64,000 nt of DNA from Hymenobacter sp. PAMC 26628 (GCF_001562275.1 NZ_CP014304.1:3906001-3970000); one strand, 5' to 3'; numbered from the stretch's first letter, positions 15,637 through 25,518 are shown. The notes: generated by a model not told the origin, from the letters alone. Translations and numbers: made by a program.

Positions 15637-18636
15637 ATGCGTTTTCAACGATTAAACAACCTCGTCGGGTGGCTCGTGTTCGCCATCGCCGCCGCCACCT
15701 ACCTCAGCACGCTCGAGCCCACGGCCTCGTTCTGGGACTGCGGCGAGTTCATTGCCTGCGCCTACAAGCTGCTGGTGCCGCACCCGCCCGGGGCCCCCAC
15801 GTTCCTGCTGCTGGGGCGGCTGTTTTCGCTGTTCTCGTTCGGCGACCCCACCAAGGTGGCCGTGCTCGTCAACGCCCTGTCGGGGCTGAGCAGCGCCTTC
15901 ACCGTGCTGTTTTTGTTCTGGAGCATCACCCGCATGGCCGCCAAGCTGGTGTTGCGCCGCTCGGCCGTGAACACGCCCACCGAGGAGCCCACCGGCACCG
16001 ACACGCTGCTGATTCTGGGCGCGGGGGCCATTGGGGCCCTAGCCTTTGCCTTCACCGATTCGTTCTGGTTTAATGCCGTCGAAGGCGAGGTGTACGCCAT
16101 GTCGTCGCTGTGCACAGCGGCCGTGGTGTGGCTGATGCTGAAGTGGGAAGGCCACGCCGCCGAGCCCGACTCGGACAAGTGGATCGTGCTGATTGCCTAC
16201 GTCATCGGCCTTAGCATCGGGGTGCACTTGCTGAACCTGCTCACGCTGCCCGCCCTGGGCCTCATCTACTACTACCGCCGCAACCCCAACCCCAACGTGA
16301 AGGGCATTGTGCTGGTAATGGCCGTGTGCCTGGTGCTGCTCGCGGCCGTGCTGGTGGGCATCATCCCGGGCCTGCCCACGCTGGCTGGCTACTTCGAAGT
16401 GTTCTTCGTGAACACCGTGCGCCTGCCCTTCAACTCGGGCCTCATCATCTTCGTGGTGGCCCTCATCGGCCTGATGGTGTACGGGTTCCGGGTGTCGTTC
16501 CGGCGCAAGAGCCAGCTGCTGAACACGGCCATGCTGTGCTTCACCTTCATCCTGATCGGGTATTCGAGCTACCTCATCGTGCCCATCCGCTCGTCGTACC
16601 ACCCCACCATCAACGAGAACGACCCCGAGGACGTGCTAAGCTTCGTGAGCTACCTCAAGCGCGAGCAGTACGGCTCGCGGCCGCTGCTCTACGGGCCCCA
16701 GTTCAACGCCCAGCCCGACCACAACGAGCCCGGGGCCCCACGCTACGTGCGCAACCCCACCACCAACACCTACGACGAGGCCCTGCCCCGCGCCCAGGAA
16801 GCCGGCTACCGCGACGAGGACAAGATGCTGCTCCCGCGCATCTACAGCCCCGAGCCGAACCACGTGCAGGAGTACAAGAAATGGGTTGACATCCAGGACG
16901 GCGTGAAGCCCACGATGGGCCAGAACCTATCGTTTCTGTTCCGCTACCAGATGGGCCATATGTTCTGGCGCTACTTCATGTGGAACTACGTGGGGCGCGA
17001 GTCCGACGTGCAGCAGGCCGGGGTGGTAACGCCCTTCAGCCCCAGCGCCCACAGCCTGCCCGAACGCATCGGCATGAGCAAGGCCCACAACAACTTCTTC
17101 GCCATCCCGCTGATTCTGGGCCTCATCGGCCTGTTCTTCCAGAGCCGGCGCGACAGCAAGGACGCCCTGGTGGTGGGCCTGCTGTTCCTGCTCACCGGCC
17201 TGGCCATCATCGTGTACCTCAACCAGCCGCCGCTGGAGCCGCGCGAGCGCGACTACACGTTTGCGGGGGCCACGTTTGCCTTCGCCATCTGGATTGGGCT
17301 GGGCGTGCTCGGCATCGCCGATTTGCTGCGCTCGGTCGTCAAGAGCGAAGGGCCCCGGGCGGCCATTGCCTTGGCTCTAGGCTTAGTGGCGCCGGGCATT
17401 CTGGTAGCCCAGGGCTGGGACGACCACGACCGCTCGGGCCGCTACAACTCGGTTGATTCGGCCCGGAACCTACTCAACAGCTGCGCGCCGAACGCCATTT
17501 TGTTCACCAACGGCGACAACGACACCTTTCCGCTCTGGTACGCCCAGGAGGTGGAGGGCGTGCGCACCGACGTGCGCGTGGCCGTGCTCAGCTACCTGAA
17601 CACCGACTGGTACATCCAGCAGATGAAGCGCCGCTCGTACCTCTCGCAGCCGCTGCCCATCAGCATGGGCGACAAGGGCTACGCGCAGGGCACCAACGAC
17701 TACCTGCCCTTCGCCCAAAACCCGGCCGTGAAGGACGTGGACGTGAAGCAGTTCATCCAACTAGTGCAGCAAAACAACCCGCTGCTGCAAGTGCAGTACC
17801 AGGAAAACGGCCCCGGCATCATGTCGTTCCCGACGCCAAACTTCTACCTGCCCGTGGACACGACGGCCTTTAAGAAGCTGGGCCTCATCCCCAAGGGCCG
17901 CGAGAAGCAGCTCGTGGACCGCATGGACTGGAGCATGGGCAAGCGCGGCATCGAGAAGAAAAACCTGGTCATTCTTGACATGATTGCCACCAACAACTGG
18001 AAGCGGCCGATCTACTTCAGCTCCACCGTCACGCCGAGCGACTACATGAACCTCCAGCCCTACTTCCAGCTGGAAGGCCTGGCCTACCGCCTGCTGCCGC
18101 TGAAGGACCCCAACTACACCCCCCAGGGCGAGGACGGCTACGTGGACCTCGACCTGAACTACCGCGAGCTGATGAAAACTTTCAGCTACCGCGGCCTGAC
18201 GAACGACAAGATTTTCTACGACGAGAACAACCTGAAATTCCCGTCGAACTACCGCGACAAGTTTGCCCGCCTCGCCAACACCTACCTCGAGCGCGGCGAC
18301 AAAGCCAAGGCCAAAGAGGTGGCCGACTACTGCTTGCAGGTGATGCCCGACAAGGCCATTCCCTACGACTACTACTCGCCGCAGCTGGTGCCGGCCCTCA
18401 TTGCAGGTGGTGAGAAGCAGCGCGCCGACGAAATCCTCGACACCATGACGCGCCGCTCCATCCAGATGCTGTCGTACTACGCCGCCCGCCCCGACGGCAG
18501 CCTCTTCGACTACGACCAGCGCCTGCACCTCGTCAACCTCCAATACGTGTACCGCTCGGCCCTGCAGGCCGGCGACACCGTGCGGGCCCAGAAGGCATTT
18601 GCCGTGCTTCAGCCCTACCTGCAAGGGCAGCAGTAA
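15637..18636 (+). CDS. DUF2723 membrane protein (TMEM260-like putative O-mannosyltransferase)
   Basis: 999 residues. The N-terminal half holds about a dozen hydrophobic helices (FAIAAATYLSTL, ILGAGAIGALAFAF, IGLSIGVHLLNLLTLPALGLIYYY and others). The DUF2723 signature LEPTASFWDCGEFIACAYKL is near residues 20-40, followed by HPPGAP. The C-terminal half is soluble with helical repeats. The human homologue TMEM260 is a protein O-mannosyltransferase, and a glycosyltransferase role is widely assumed for bacterial members. The start at 15637 (MRFQRLNNLVGW) is preferred. It is a single-gene unit ending at a terminator. Confidence 0.93.
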   Translation: MRFQRLNNLVGWLVFAIAAATYLSTLEPTASFWDCGEFIACAYKLLVPHPPGAPTFLLLGRLFSLFSFGDPTKVAVLVNALSGLSSAFTVLFLFWSITRMAAKLVLRRSAVNTPTEEPTGTDTLLILGAGAIGALAFAFTDSFWFNAVEGEVYAMSSLCTAAVVWLMLKWEGHAAEPDSDKWIVLIAYVIGLSIGVHLLNLLTLPALGLIYYYRRNPNPNVKGIVLVMAVCLVLLAAVLVGIIPGLPTLAGYFEVFFVNTVRLPFNSGLIIFVVALIGLMVYGFRVSFRRKSQLLNTAMLCFTFILIGYSSYLIVPIRSSYHPTINENDPEDVLSFVSYLKREQYGSRPLLYGPQFNAQPDHNEPGAPRYVRNPTTNTYDEALPRAQEAGYRDEDKMLLPRIYSPEPNHVQEYKKWVDIQDGVKPTMGQNLSFLFRYQMGHMFWRYFMWNYVGRESDVQQAGVVTPFSPSAHSLPERIGMSKAHNNFFAIPLILGLIGLFFQSRRDSKDALVVGLLFLLTGLAIIVYLNQPPLEPRERDYTFAGATFAFAIWIGLGVLGIADLLRSVVKSEGPRAAIALALGLVAPGILVAQGWDDHDRSGRYNSVDSARNLLNSCAPNAILFTNGDNDTFPLWYAQEVEGVRTDVRVAVLSYLNTDWYIQQMKRRSYLSQPLPISMGDKGYAQGTNDYLPFAQNPAVKDVDVKQFIQLVQQNNPLLQVQYQENGPGIMSFPTPNFYLPVDTTAFKKLGLIPKGREKQLVDRMDWSMGKRGIEKKNLVILDMIATNNWKRPIYFSSTVTPSDYMNLQPYFQLEGLAYRLLPLKDPNYTPQGEDGYVDLDLNYRELMKTFSYRGLTNDKIFYDENNLKFPSNYRDKFARLANTYLERGDKAKAKEVADYCLQVMPDKAIPYDYYSPQLVPALIAGGEKQRADEILDTMTRRSIQMLSYYAARPDGSLFDYDQRLHLVNLQYVYRSALQAGDTVRAQKAFAVLQPYLQGQQ

Positions 18637-18655
18637 CAGGGCCCCGGGGCTACCA

Positions 18656-18695
18656 AAAAAGAGCCGGCGCGCAGCAATGCGGGCCGGCTCTTTTT
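18656..18695 (+). terminator. Terminator after the DUF2723 gene
   Basis: A 13-bp stem (18656-18668 with 18683-18695) ending in TTTTT, 20 bases past the stop codon. Confidence 0.85.
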
Positions 18696-18715
18696 ATGCA
18701 CAAACCACCCGGCTC

Positions 18716-18843
18716 TTAAAATCTTTCTTCGGCGGTCATGCTGAGCGGAGCCGAAGCATCTCTCCTGCGGCAGTAATCCTGATTAGTTGAGCAGTAGAGA
18801 TGCTTCGGCTCCGCTCAGCATGACCGCCGAAGAAAGATTTTAA
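18716..18843. repeat. 48-bp perfect inverted repeat with TTAA ends (MITE- or REP-like)
   Basis: Arms 18716-18763 and 18796-18843 are exactly complementary over 48 bases around a 32-base spacer. The outer ends read TTAAAATC and GATTTTAA. The inner part carries the palindromic phrase GCTTCGGCTCCGCTCAGCAT, which I recall as a dispersed intergenic repeat in Hymenobacter genomes. There is no coding capacity. It sits between two converging genes, downstream of a separate terminator. It could be a non-autonomous transposable element with TTAA target preference or a REP-type palindrome. Confidence 0.9.
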
Positions 18844-18860
18844 TTAACTCAAACCACTTT

Positions 18861-20084
18861 TTATACCTTGGGCAGCAGCTCGATGGCGGCGGCCAGCGCC
18901 CGGGCGGGGGTGATTTGGTCGATGCGCGGGTCGCGGACTGGCGGGCTGAAATCGCCTTGGGCGAAGCGCGCCTCCTGGCTGGGCGGGAACAGGCACCGGC
19001 ACGGGGCCCCCAGCAAAGCGGCGGGGTACGGGAAGAACTTGCCGTAGTTCTCGCCCATCAGTAGCACTAGCAGCGGCACGCCGGCCTGGGCCCCCAGGTG
19101 GGCCGTCACGGTGTCGTTGCTGATGAGCAGCTGGGCCCCGGCCACTAGCGCGGCCAGCGCGGGCAGGTCGGTTTGGCCGCAGCGGTTGTCGAAGGGCACG
19201 CCCGGGCCGGCAGCCCGCATGATGCGCCGGGCGTAGGCATCGTCGGCGGCGCTACCGGCGGTAACCAGCCGGTACCGGGCCCCAAAGTGCCGGTGCAGCC
19301 CCTGCGCCAGCTGCGCAAAGTGCCCGGTGGGCCAGCGCTTCTGCCGGGCGCTGGCCCCCGGAAATAGCACGATATAGGGCCCCGCCGCCGCCGCAATGTC
19401 CGCCGCTTGGTGCACCGCCGCGGGCAGGCGCAGCGGCACGGCCGCCGTGGCTCCTGGCACGAGCACCAGCGGCGCGTCGGCTTCGGTGGCGCCGCGCTGC
19501 CAATTTTCAAAGAACTCGCGGTTGCGGTCGTACTCGAACAGCACGCGCAACGTGCTGGGCATCAGCCGGGTGTAGCCGGCATTAATCAGTTCTACCCAGG
19601 GCCCCTGCTGGCCGCTTTGGCTGGCCACGCGCACGGGGGCCCCCAGGAACCGGATGAAGTTTTCCACCGCCGGTTCGCGCACGTGGAGCGGGTACACAAC
19701 TTCGCCGAAACCCTGGGCACCGAGGGCCCCCAGGGTTTCGGCACGGTAGGCCAGGTCCTTGGTGAAGCGGCCGAAATCCACCACCACCAGCTCATCGAAC
19801 GCGTCGGCGTCCCAGGCGCGGGCCAGGGGGGCCCACAGGGCGTTGGCCACCAATGTGAGGCGCTGGCCGCGGCCGCGCACCGCGGCGCTCAGCTGGCGCA
19901 GCCAGGGGCGGTAGAGCAGGTAGTCGCCGATGGAATCGTTGCGCACCACCAGCACGCGGGCGGGGTCGGGCGGGGCCTGCGCGGCCAGCGCGGTGGCGTC
20001 GGCCTGGCTTAGGGCCGTTACCTGGCCGCCCTGCCGGCGCTGGCGGCGATACTGGCGGAAGCGGCCAATTAAATTGCTGAGCAT
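18861..20084 (-). CDS. Glycosyltransferase family 9 protein (heptosyltransferase-like)
   Basis: 407 residues. VLVVRNDSIGDYLLYRPWL near the N-terminus and the C-terminal pattern YIVLFPGASARQKRWP, LISNDTVTAHLGAQAGVPLLVL are those of GT9 ADP-heptose:LPS heptosyltransferases. Family members add heptose or another sugar to the LPS inner core at the cytoplasmic face. The start at 20084 (MLSNLIGRFRQYRRQ) is a judgement: the frame is open for 41 more codons with poor residues. It follows the O-antigen ligase gene by 46 bases on the same strand, consistent with a surface-polysaccharide operon. Confidence 0.88.
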   Translation of the reverse strand: MLSNLIGRFRQYRRQRRQGGQVTALSQADATALAAQAPPDPARVLVVRNDSIGDYLLYRPWLRQLSAAVRGRGQRLTLVANALWAPLARAWDADAFDELVVVDFGRFTKDLAYRAETLGALGAQGFGEVVYPLHVREPAVENFIRFLGAPVRVASQSGQQGPWVELINAGYTRLMPSTLRVLFEYDRNREFFENWQRGATEADAPLVLVPGATAAVPLRLPAAVHQAADIAAAAGPYIVLFPGASARQKRWPTGHFAQLAQGLHRHFGARYRLVTAGSAADDAYARRIMRAAGPGVPFDNRCGQTDLPALAALVAGAQLLISNDTVTAHLGAQAGVPLLVLLMGENYGKFFPYPAALLGAPCRCLFPPSQEARFAQGDFSPPVRDPRIDQITPARALAAAIELLPKV

Positions 20085-20130
20085 GGCGGCAAAGCTACTG
20101 GTGTGGCCGCAGCGGCCCAGCCAGCGGTAC

Positions 20131-21396
20131 TTAGTTGGGCACGGGGCCCCGCGGGGCATCGGCCGGCGCGACGGGCGCCGCGGCCAGCAAAATAAAAAAT
20201 AGGCCAATCAGCACCCCAATCTGGGTTTCCAGCGTGTACTCGACCATGAAGGAGAGCGAAACAATCGAGTACATCAGCAGCAGCATAAGGTTGCGCTGCC
20301 GGATGCCTTCCCACAGCGCGTAGTAGAACCCCACCACGAACACCAGCAGGCCCACCGCACCGTACGCCGCTAGGTTGAAGAGGAACTGGTTGTGCGGCAG
20401 CAAGTAGTGGGCGGGTTCGATGCCCGGGTACATGGCGTGGTACTGCCGGGCCATGGCGGCTTCCAACTCTATCTTACTGAGGCCCAGCAGCGGGCGTTGC
20501 TTGATGAGGGCCCAGGCCACGTCGTACGAATACACCCGCGCCGTGACGGAATAGTAGTTGGCAGCGCCGACGGTGTCGAGCTGCTCGGCGTCGGTGCGGG
20601 TGGCGATTATTTTATTCTGAAGCGTGGGAAACAGCAGCAGGCACGCGCCCCCCAGCAGCAGCACCAGCCCGGCCCCGGCCAGGGCCACGCGCCAGTGCCG
20701 CAGCTGCCACCCGAGCCAGACCAGCAACAGGGCCCCCGCGGCGTACATCGTCACGATGCCGCTACGCACGGCCAGCAGGTGCTGGAACAAGAACAAAAGC
20801 ACCACGCCCCCCAGGGCAGCCAGCCGCAGCCGCGGATACAGCTCCTTGTTCAACACCAGCACCAGCCCCGCCAGTACGGCCATGCTCACCAGCAGGCTGA
20901 ACCGGATGTGGTCGGGCACGGTGGGCATTACCTTAGAATGCAGGTAGTTCTGGTCAATTATTTTCTGGTGCAGCAGGTAGTACGACGTGGCGCGGGCCGC
21001 GGCCCCCAGGCAACAGCCGATGAGCACGAGCCACAAAACCCGCTTGTGCACAGCTAACCAGCTGGGTAGCAGCAAAAAAGCTATTGGCAGCAGCAAAAAC
21101 GGCAACTGAAGCACCGCGTCGCGTTGGAAGATTTCGTTCGACCATCCGGCGTGCAGCAGCGCCGTACCCACGTGCAGCCCATAAATAAGCACGAAGCTCA
21201 GCAGCATGGCCCAATGGGCCCGCTGGGCAATGCGCCGATGGGCCACGGCGTAGCCCACGCCGGTCACAAACAGCCCGGCGATGCCGATGCTCGGCAGCAC
21301 CCGCACGTAGTCCGAGACAAAAATCCCGGCGATGATGACCACGCACCAAAATACGCCCAGCTGCCGTGCCCTAGTTTCAGAAAAAAACCTCTTCAT
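20131..21396 (-). CDS. O-antigen ligase/polymerase family membrane protein
   Basis: 421 residues with about eleven hydrophobic segments, starting MKRFFSETRARQLGVF. The large periplasmic loop and the HYLLPHNQFLFNLAAYGAVGLLVF region match the Wzy_C/WaaL superfamily, where the conserved His and Arg residues act in transfer of undecaprenyl-linked glycan. It could ligate O-antigen to lipid A-core or polymerise a capsule; sequence alone cannot separate these. The open frame continues far upstream, but Met at 21396 directly precedes the first basic-hydrophobic stretch. It probably heads a two-gene operon with the GT9 gene. Confidence 0.85.
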   Translation of the reverse strand: MKRFFSETRARQLGVFWCVVIIAGIFVSDYVRVLPSIGIAGLFVTGVGYAVAHRRIAQRAHWAMLLSFVLIYGLHVGTALLHAGWSNEIFQRDAVLQLPFLLLPIAFLLLPSWLAVHKRVLWLVLIGCCLGAAARATSYYLLHQKIIDQNYLHSKVMPTVPDHIRFSLLVSMAVLAGLVLVLNKELYPRLRLAALGGVVLLFLFQHLLAVRSGIVTMYAAGALLLVWLGWQLRHWRVALAGAGLVLLLGGACLLLFPTLQNKIIATRTDAEQLDTVGAANYYSVTARVYSYDVAWALIKQRPLLGLSKIELEAAMARQYHAMYPGIEPAHYLLPHNQFLFNLAAYGAVGLLVFVVGFYYALWEGIRQRNLMLLLMYSIVSLSFMVEYTLETQIGVLIGLFFILLAAAPVAPADAPRGPVPN

Positions 21397-21988
21397 GCGG
21401 CAAATGGCGGCCGAACGTGGCACAATTAGTAGCGGGACAACAACGCACGAGCCCATGGATATCGTGCCTGGCACGAAGCACTTAGGGCCCCTGGCGGGGC
21501 GGCGGGTCCGCATCGCACGGCGCCGCAGCCCCGCAAAGCAACAACCGCTTCCAGCTAAATGCGTGAAGCAACCGCTTCTACAAGCCGCTGCCGGAACGCA
21601 AACGCCCGCCCTATCGCCGCAGTACAACTCGATTCAGGCGGGAGCATACTTTTCGTAAATCCTGTTCGTTCTGAGGATTAATGAATTTTAGACAGGGTGC
21701 TGGCAACCAACAAAAAGCTAGCCTGCCTAACCGGGCTCCATAATTTGGTGCAGCGTACAACGCGTTCGGCCGTCGCAGTGCTGCGAATGCATTCCTAAGC
21801 GCAACATTATAGCAACAGGGCAGTGCATGGCCCGGCGCACATTGGAGCATCCCTAAAACGCCTCGTTTCGAATAATATTGGCCACGGCACCCTAAAAAAT
21901 GCGCAAGGCAGCCGTGGCCTGCAGGGGCCGCGGCCGCCCTCAGCAGCCTTTTGCATATGTTTGGGCCTTCAACTACGTACACCCTGGC
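21397..21988. other. Long divergent intergenic region
   Basis: About 590 bases separate the O-antigen ligase gene (minus) from the GWxTD gene (plus). Open frames here have no family resemblance and no plausible starts. No hairpin or consensus promoter box was confidently seen. It presumably holds the two divergent promoters. Confidence 0.4.
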
Positions 21989-23263
21989 ATGAACCGTTTT
22001 CTCTCCTGGGCACTGGCGCTGGCCGCCCCTTGCTTGGCCATCCTGCCCTTGGCCGCCGGGGCCCAGGCCCTGCCCCGCCCCGATTTTGCGGGCCTCTACC
22101 GCGACGTGCCGCGCGTGATGCTGGACGTGCGCCGCGAGGCCGACAGCCTCCGCCTGTACGTGCGCCTGCCCGCCGGCACGGCCGTGGGCCAGCTGCGCGT
22201 GGCGGCCTGGGCCAATTACGAGGCCCCCGCCCCGCAGTGGCAGGACAGCATTCCGCGGGCCCGGCAGCACCGGCGGCCCGACGCCACGAGCGGCACCCGC
22301 GCCAGCTTCTGCGTGGCGGCGGCGCGGGTGCCGGAGGGCAGCGTGCTGCAAGTGCAGGTGGGCCCCGCGGGCCTGGCCGTGGCCCCACAAAATGCCGCCA
22401 CCACCGCCTGGCTCCCCCTCACGGCCGAGCGCCTGGCCCGCCCATTCATCGTTACCGACTCGGTGGGGCTGCCGCTGCTACGCGGCTACGTGCGGGCCGG
22501 CGAGACGTTTCGGGTGGATAACTACGGGCTAATCCAGCCCCTGCGGCTGCGGCGCTACGCCGTGCCGCCCACCCCCGCCCTGCCCCCCATGACGAACCCT
22601 GCCACCGTGGTGGGGCCCCCATCTACCCTGCCCCTGCTCGACTCGGCCGCGGCCCGCACTGGCCAACTGCTGCGCTGCGACGACCCCAGCCTGCTGGCCC
22701 TGCGCGTGGGCGGCCTGGGGGGCCAGGCCCCGCGCACCCTGGCCCTGCTGGTGGTGAACGGCGACTACCCCAACCTGCGCACCGCCAAGCAGCTCGTCGA
22801 GCCCCTACGCTACCTCACCAGCACCGCCGAGCACCAGCGCCTGGCCACCGCCGCCGACCCCAAGCGCGCCGTGGACGGCTTCTGGCTGAACGCTTCCCAC
22901 GACAACCAGCCGCTGGGCAAAACCATGATCCGCAACTATTACGGCCGCGTGGCAGCCGCCAACCGCCTCTTCGCCGCCCACAAGGCCGGCTTCCTCACCG
23001 ACCGCGGCTTGCTGTACGTGGTGCTGGGGGCCCCGCAGGGGGTGCGCCGCCTGGCCAATGGCGAAGAAGAGTGGTCGTACGCCAAAGTGGGCAACGCCGG
23101 GGCCCTCACCTTCAGCTTCCGGCCCCGGCCGAGTACCTTTGCGCCTGATAATTACGAATTAGTGCGCCGCCCCGAGTACGAAAAACCTTGGTTCGGCGCC
23201 GTGGAGCAATGGAGAAACGCACAGACCGCCCCGAGCGCCCCGACCGACCCCAGCGGCCGGTAA
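21989..23263 (+). CDS. GWxTD domain-containing secreted protein
   Basis: 424 residues with a signal peptide (MNRFLSWALALAAPCLAILPLAAGAQA). The C-terminal region DGFWLNAS, MIRNYYGRVAAANRLFAAHKAGFLTDRG, LYVVLGAP and EEWSYAK matches the GWxTD family of Bacteroidota, although the name motif itself is degenerate here (DGFWLNAS). The family is exported and its function is unknown. The gene overlaps the start of rlmB by 55 bases in another frame, so the two are surely co-transcribed. Confidence 0.88.
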   Translation: MNRFLSWALALAAPCLAILPLAAGAQALPRPDFAGLYRDVPRVMLDVRREADSLRLYVRLPAGTAVGQLRVAAWANYEAPAPQWQDSIPRARQHRRPDATSGTRASFCVAAARVPEGSVLQVQVGPAGLAVAPQNAATTAWLPLTAERLARPFIVTDSVGLPLLRGYVRAGETFRVDNYGLIQPLRLRRYAVPPTPALPPMTNPATVVGPPSTLPLLDSAAARTGQLLRCDDPSLLALRVGGLGGQAPRTLALLVVNGDYPNLRTAKQLVEPLRYLTSTAEHQRLATAADPKRAVDGFWLNASHDNQPLGKTMIRNYYGRVAAANRLFAAHKAGFLTDRGLLYVVLGAPQGVRRLANGEEEWSYAKVGNAGALTFSFRPRPSTFAPDNYELVRRPEYEKPWFGAVEQWRNAQTAPSAPTDPSGR

Positions 23264-24285
23264 CTGGCCGCCGCTTTTACGACGAGCAGAACCGGCCCGT
23301 CACGCCCAAGCAATTCCGCCCCGACCGCGACGCGGCCGACGGCTTTGCCGAAGAAGCGCCCGCCCGCCCCCGCGGCCGCGGGGGCAGCGACAATCAGCCC
23401 GACCAGCCCGACCGCGGCAGCGCCCACCGCAACGGCGCCAGCCGCCCCCCTTACCGCCAGGACCGCCCCGAGCGCACGGAGCGTTCCGAGCGCGGCGACG
23501 ACCGCCCCCGCTACGAGAACCGGGCCCCGCAGCAAGACCGCAGCATCGACATGCTGTTTGGCCTGCGCCCCATTTTAGAGGCGCTGAACGCGGGCCGCAC
23601 GCTGGAAAAAATCTTCCTGCTGCGCGGCACCAAAAACAGCCTCGTGGGCGACATTTCGACGCTGGCCCGCGCGGCCGGCATCCAGGTGCAGCAGGTGCCA
23701 GTGGAGAAGCTCGACGGCCTGACTCGCAAAAACCACCAGGGCGCGGTGGCTTTCGTGTCGCCCATCGACTACGCCCCGCTCGACAACCTGCTCAGCGGCT
23801 TGTTTGAGGAAGGCAAGGTGCCGTTTCTGCTGCTGCTCGACCGCATCACCGACGTGCGCAACTTCGGCGCCATTGCCCGCACCGCCGAGTGCCTGGGCGT
23901 GCAGGCGCTGGTGGTGCCCAGCCACGGCGCCGCCCAAATCAACGGCGACGCCCTCAAAACGTCCGCCGGGGCCCTCAACTTGCTGCCCGTGTGCCGCGAG
24001 GCCAACTTGCAGGAAACCATCCGCTTCCTCCAGCAATCGGGCGTGACGGTGGTGGCCTGTACCGAAAAAGCCACCGAAGCCGTGGGCGCCGCCGAAGTCG
24101 ACTTTTCGGGCCCCGTGGCCGTGCTCATGGGCTCGGAAGAAGACGGCATCGCCCCCGAGCTCCTCCGCCTGGCCGACGTGCGCCTGAAAGTGCCCATGGC
24201 CGGCCAAATCCAGTCGTTGAACGTGAGCGTGGCCGCCGGCATTATGCTGTTTGAAGTGGCCCGCCAGCGCGTAACTGCGGAGTAA
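23209..24285 (+). CDS. rlmB: 23S rRNA (guanosine-2'-O-)-methyltransferase RlmB
   Basis: 358 residues. The first about 110 are a charged, disordered stretch rich in Arg, Pro and Asp (RPERPDRPQRPVTG and similar). The SpoU substrate-binding domain begins at DMLFGLRPILEALNAG, and the knotted catalytic domain carries LLDRITDVRNFGAIARTAE, VLMGSEEDGI and IQSLNVSVAAGI, the three SPOUT motifs. RlmB methylates G2251 of 23S rRNA with S-adenosylmethionine. The ATG at 23209 lies inside the GWxTD gene, and translation may be coupled. The disordered N-terminal extension is longer than in E. coli RlmB (about 243 residues). Confidence 0.93.
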   Translation: MEKRTDRPERPDRPQRPVTGRRFYDEQNRPVTPKQFRPDRDAADGFAEEAPARPRGRGGSDNQPDQPDRGSAHRNGASRPPYRQDRPERTERSERGDDRPRYENRAPQQDRSIDMLFGLRPILEALNAGRTLEKIFLLRGTKNSLVGDISTLARAAGIQVQQVPVEKLDGLTRKNHQGAVAFVSPIDYAPLDNLLSGLFEEGKVPFLLLLDRITDVRNFGAIARTAECLGVQALVVPSHGAAQINGDALKTSAGALNLLPVCREANLQETIRFLQQSGVTVVACTEKATEAVGAAEVDFSGPVAVLMGSEEDGIAPELLRLADVRLKVPMAGQIQSLNVSVAAGIMLFEVARQRVTAE

Positions 24286-24323
24286 AAATCCATGCGCGGG
24301 TGCTGGGTTCACCGGTAAACCCG

Positions 24324-24361
24324 CAACAAAAAAGCCCGCTAGTTAGCGGGCTTTTTTGTTG
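24324..24361 (+). terminator. rlmB terminator
   Basis: A perfect 18-bp palindromic stem (24324-24341 with 24344-24361) with A-run and T-run. Confidence 0.9.
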
Positions 24362-24435
24362 ATTCGTCTGGCACCCCACTCTTTTGGAGAGGGGCCAGCT
24401 CCACTGAGGTCTCGTGAAGTTCCTCGGGGCCCTAA

Positions 24436-25518
24436 TTAGTTGTAGCCCCCGCCCTTCTTGGCTTTCACGTCGGCCACGAACTCTTTCACGCGCTGCTCTT
24501 CGCTGCGCTTGCAGATGAGCAGCACGTTGTCGTACTCGGCGATGATGTAGTCTTCGAGGCCCTGCACCACCACGAGGCGCTCGGAGGGGGTTTTGATGAC
24601 GCAGCCGGTGGTGTCGTACAGCATCACGTCGCCGTTCACCATGTTGCCGTTTTCGTCCTGCTGGCCGATGCGGTGCAGCGAGTCCCAGGTGCCCACATCG
24701 CTCCAGCCGAAGTCGGCGGGCAGCACGTACACGTTGTCGGCCTTCTCCATGATGCCGTAGTCGATGCTAATGTTGGCACAGCGCGCGTAGGCCTCGCTGA
24801 TGAAGGCTTCTTCCTGCGGCGTGCCCAGGGCCCCAGCGCCTTCCTCAAATACCTCGGCCATGTCGCTCAGGTACTGGCCGAAGGCGTTCAGAATGGCATC
24901 GGCGCGCCACACAAACAGGCCCGAATTCCAGAGAAAGTCGCCGCTGTCGACGAACATCTTGGCCAACTCCAGATTGGGCTTCTCGGTGAAGGTTTTCACT
25001 TTGTGCAGCTGGCCGCCGGGCAGGCTCTGGGTGTCCATGTACTGGATGTAGCCGTAGCCGGTGTCGGGCCGCGAGGGGTGGATGCCCAGCGTCACGAGCA
25101 CGTCGTGGTGGCGGGCGGCGTCCACAGCCAGCGCCATCACGCGCTGAAACTCCGCTTCGTTCGACACCGCGTGGTCGGCAGGCGTCACGATGATAATGGC
25201 TTGGGGGTCGCGCTGGGCGATGCGGTAGCTGGCGTAGGCAATGCAGGGGGCCGTATTCCGCCCGATGGGCTCGCCCAGAATCTGGTCAACCGGCATTTGG
25301 GGCAAGTGCTGCTGCACCAGCTGCACGTAGTCGCGGTTGGTCACCACGAACACGTTTTCGGCCGGACAGAGGCCGGCAAAACGGTCCACCGTCACTTGCA
25401 GCATGGAGCGGCCGGTGCCCAGCACGTCGTGAAACTGTTTGGGGTAGTTGGTGCGGCTAAAGGGCCAAAACCGGCTGCCAATGCCGCCAGCCATCACAAC
25501 GAGGTAAGTCGAATTCAT
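24436..25518 (-). CDS. manC: Mannose-1-phosphate guanylyltransferase
   Basis: 360 residues. VMAGGIGSRFWPFSRTNYPK is the nucleotide-binding signature of GDP-mannose pyrophosphorylases, and ENVFVVTN, EPIGRNTAPCIAYAS, ITPADH-like VTPADHAV and FTEKP follow in the expected order. It makes GDP-mannose from GTP and mannose-1-phosphate for glycan synthesis. There is no C-terminal phosphomannose isomerase domain, so it is the short monofunctional form. The start at 25518 (MNSTYLVVMAGG) is preferred to an ATG eleven codons upstream. It follows kdsD by 45 bases. Confidence 0.95.
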   Translation of the reverse strand: MNSTYLVVMAGGIGSRFWPFSRTNYPKQFHDVLGTGRSMLQVTVDRFAGLCPAENVFVVTNRDYVQLVQQHLPQMPVDQILGEPIGRNTAPCIAYASYRIAQRDPQAIIIVTPADHAVSNEAEFQRVMALAVDAARHHDVLVTLGIHPSRPDTGYGYIQYMDTQSLPGGQLHKVKTFTEKPNLELAKMFVDSGDFLWNSGLFVWRADAILNAFGQYLSDMAEVFEEGAGALGTPQEEAFISEAYARCANISIDYGIMEKADNVYVLPADFGWSDVGTWDSLHRIGQQDENGNMVNGDVMLYDTTGCVIKTPSERLVVVQGLEDYIIAEYDNVLLICKRSEEQRVKEFVADVKAKKGGGYN

